From contig NZ_CP129971.1 of assembly GCF_030503855.1 (NCBI RefSeq), positions 565,501 to 629,500 of the forward strand: a stretch of 64,000 nt of DNA, in the 5' to 3' direction. This document shows positions 63,587-64,000 of the stretch, in pieces (within the stretch, counting starts at the first letter, position 1; each line of letters starts with the position of its first letter). The translations under genes were made by a program, and so were the position numbers. Origin of the DNA: Marivirga salinae. Its GTDB lineage: Bacteria > Bacteroidota > Bacteroidia > Cytophagales > Cyclobacteriaceae. A model generated the notes under the pieces. That model did no database searches, was not told the origin of the DNA, and saw nothing but the letters and a program-made list of their open reading frames with translations.

Positions 63587-64000
63587 CAGAGAGTTTTTCT
63601 AAATTTTCACAGGTTTTTTCATAAGGCAAATCTTGTCCAACATAAGTGGCCCATTCTGTGGTGGTCATATTGCGATCCAATTCATCACAAAGTTGATTTC
63701 CCATTAAGTCAATAGAATAAGGCCATACATGCACCATTCCATCTTCAGAAACTGAGAAAATCCATTCATTATTCACACTGAAATCTGTTGACCATACCCA
63801 ATCGCCATGATCAGATAATACAATGGGGGCTTGTGTGATTTCAGACAGATTCCAAACTCTTACTGTTTTATCTTTACCAGCTGATAGCATAGCAGCCCCA
63901 TTTTCACTTATCTTCAATTCGTCTATCCCACCAATGTGTCCTGTTAAAGAATTTGAATTTGAAAAGTCATAGTCGGAGAATAATCTAACTCCTCCATTTA
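63573..64000 (-). CDS. WD40-repeat protein, 3' part only (gene runs off the window)
   Basis: The frame is open to the window edge: before the first internal start candidate the translation continues GGVRLFSDYDFSNSNSLTGH, a WD40 blade. Visible repeats include SAGKDKTVRVWNLSE and SVSEDGMVHVWPYSI. It ends with a tail WATYVGQDLPYEKTCENLEKL that, from memory, recurs in large WD40 proteins of this phylum. The 5' part, which would show whether it carries a caspase or STAND-like domain, is not in the window. It is the first visible gene of the adhesin operon. Confidence 0.8.
   Translation of the reverse strand, partial: NGGVRLFSDYDFSNSNSLTGHIGGIDELKISENGAAMLSAGKDKTVRVWNLSEITQAPIVLSDHGDWVWSTDFSVNNEWIFSVSEDGMVHVWPYSIDLMGNQLCDELDRNMTTTEWATYVGQDLPYEKTCENLEKLSDAAN

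Overview
The window comes from a member of the Bacteroidota, most likely a gliding or gliding-related marine Cytophagales; I cannot fix the genus. Evidence: several proteins carry type IX secretion system (T9SS) C-terminal sorting domains of both type A and type B (CHU_C), there is a GldJ-like lipoprotein, a PorP/SprF-family protein, a UpxY-like NusG paralogue, a DUF2723 membrane protein, the sequence is AT-rich, and at least two sites match the phylum's TAnnTTTG -7 promoter element. No rRNA, tRNA, CRISPR array, transposase or phage gene was seen.

Layout. 0-7.5 kb: DUF2723 membrane protein, truA followed by an ABC exporter, two small membrane proteins. 7.5-12 kb: a tiny lysine/glutamate-rich protein ending in GCGG, a GldJ-like lipoprotein, a radical SAM/SPASM protein, a DUF4230 protein and an AIM24/TIGR00266 protein. 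12-17.4 kb: a compact minus-strand operon of ECF sigma factor, single-span TonB-domain protein, FG-GAP surface protein with type B sorting domain, and PorP/SprF-OmpA fusion; it looks like a cell-surface signalling or surface-display unit. 18-21 kb: 3D-domain lipoprotein, aldehyde dehydrogenase and a GxxExxY protein set among dispersed repeats.

21-44.3 kb: one long minus-strand surface-polysaccharide cluster. In transcription order it has Wzm permease, NusG-like antiterminator, Wzt ATPase with C-terminal binding domain, a methyltransferase-like protein, glycosyltransferases (GT2, GT4, GT61), a sulfotransferase, a DegT aminotransferase with a PglD/VioB-like acyltransferase, and an FkbM methyltransferase. 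It ends in a 4-bp overlap with a 1947-residue PKD-rich T9SS cargo. The distal part is unusual for its run of TTG start codons.

45-51 kb: a 1235-residue secreted multidomain protein (fibronectin-like region, HExxH metalloprotease motif, L,D-transpeptidase/DUF5675-like C-terminal tip) followed by two overlapping small exported proteins. I read this as a candidate polymorphic toxin with periplasmic immunity proteins. 51.4-64 kb: a four-gene operon of WD40 protein (cut by the window end), outer-membrane barrel, propeller-like lipoprotein and a 3314-residue T9SS adhesin.

Intergenic regions hold several families of short palindromic dispersed repeats. One repeat tract lies in frame inside the PKD cargo gene, another appears to supply the start codon of the candidate toxin gene, and a 132-bp direct duplication upstream of wzm carries a promoter-like element in both copies.
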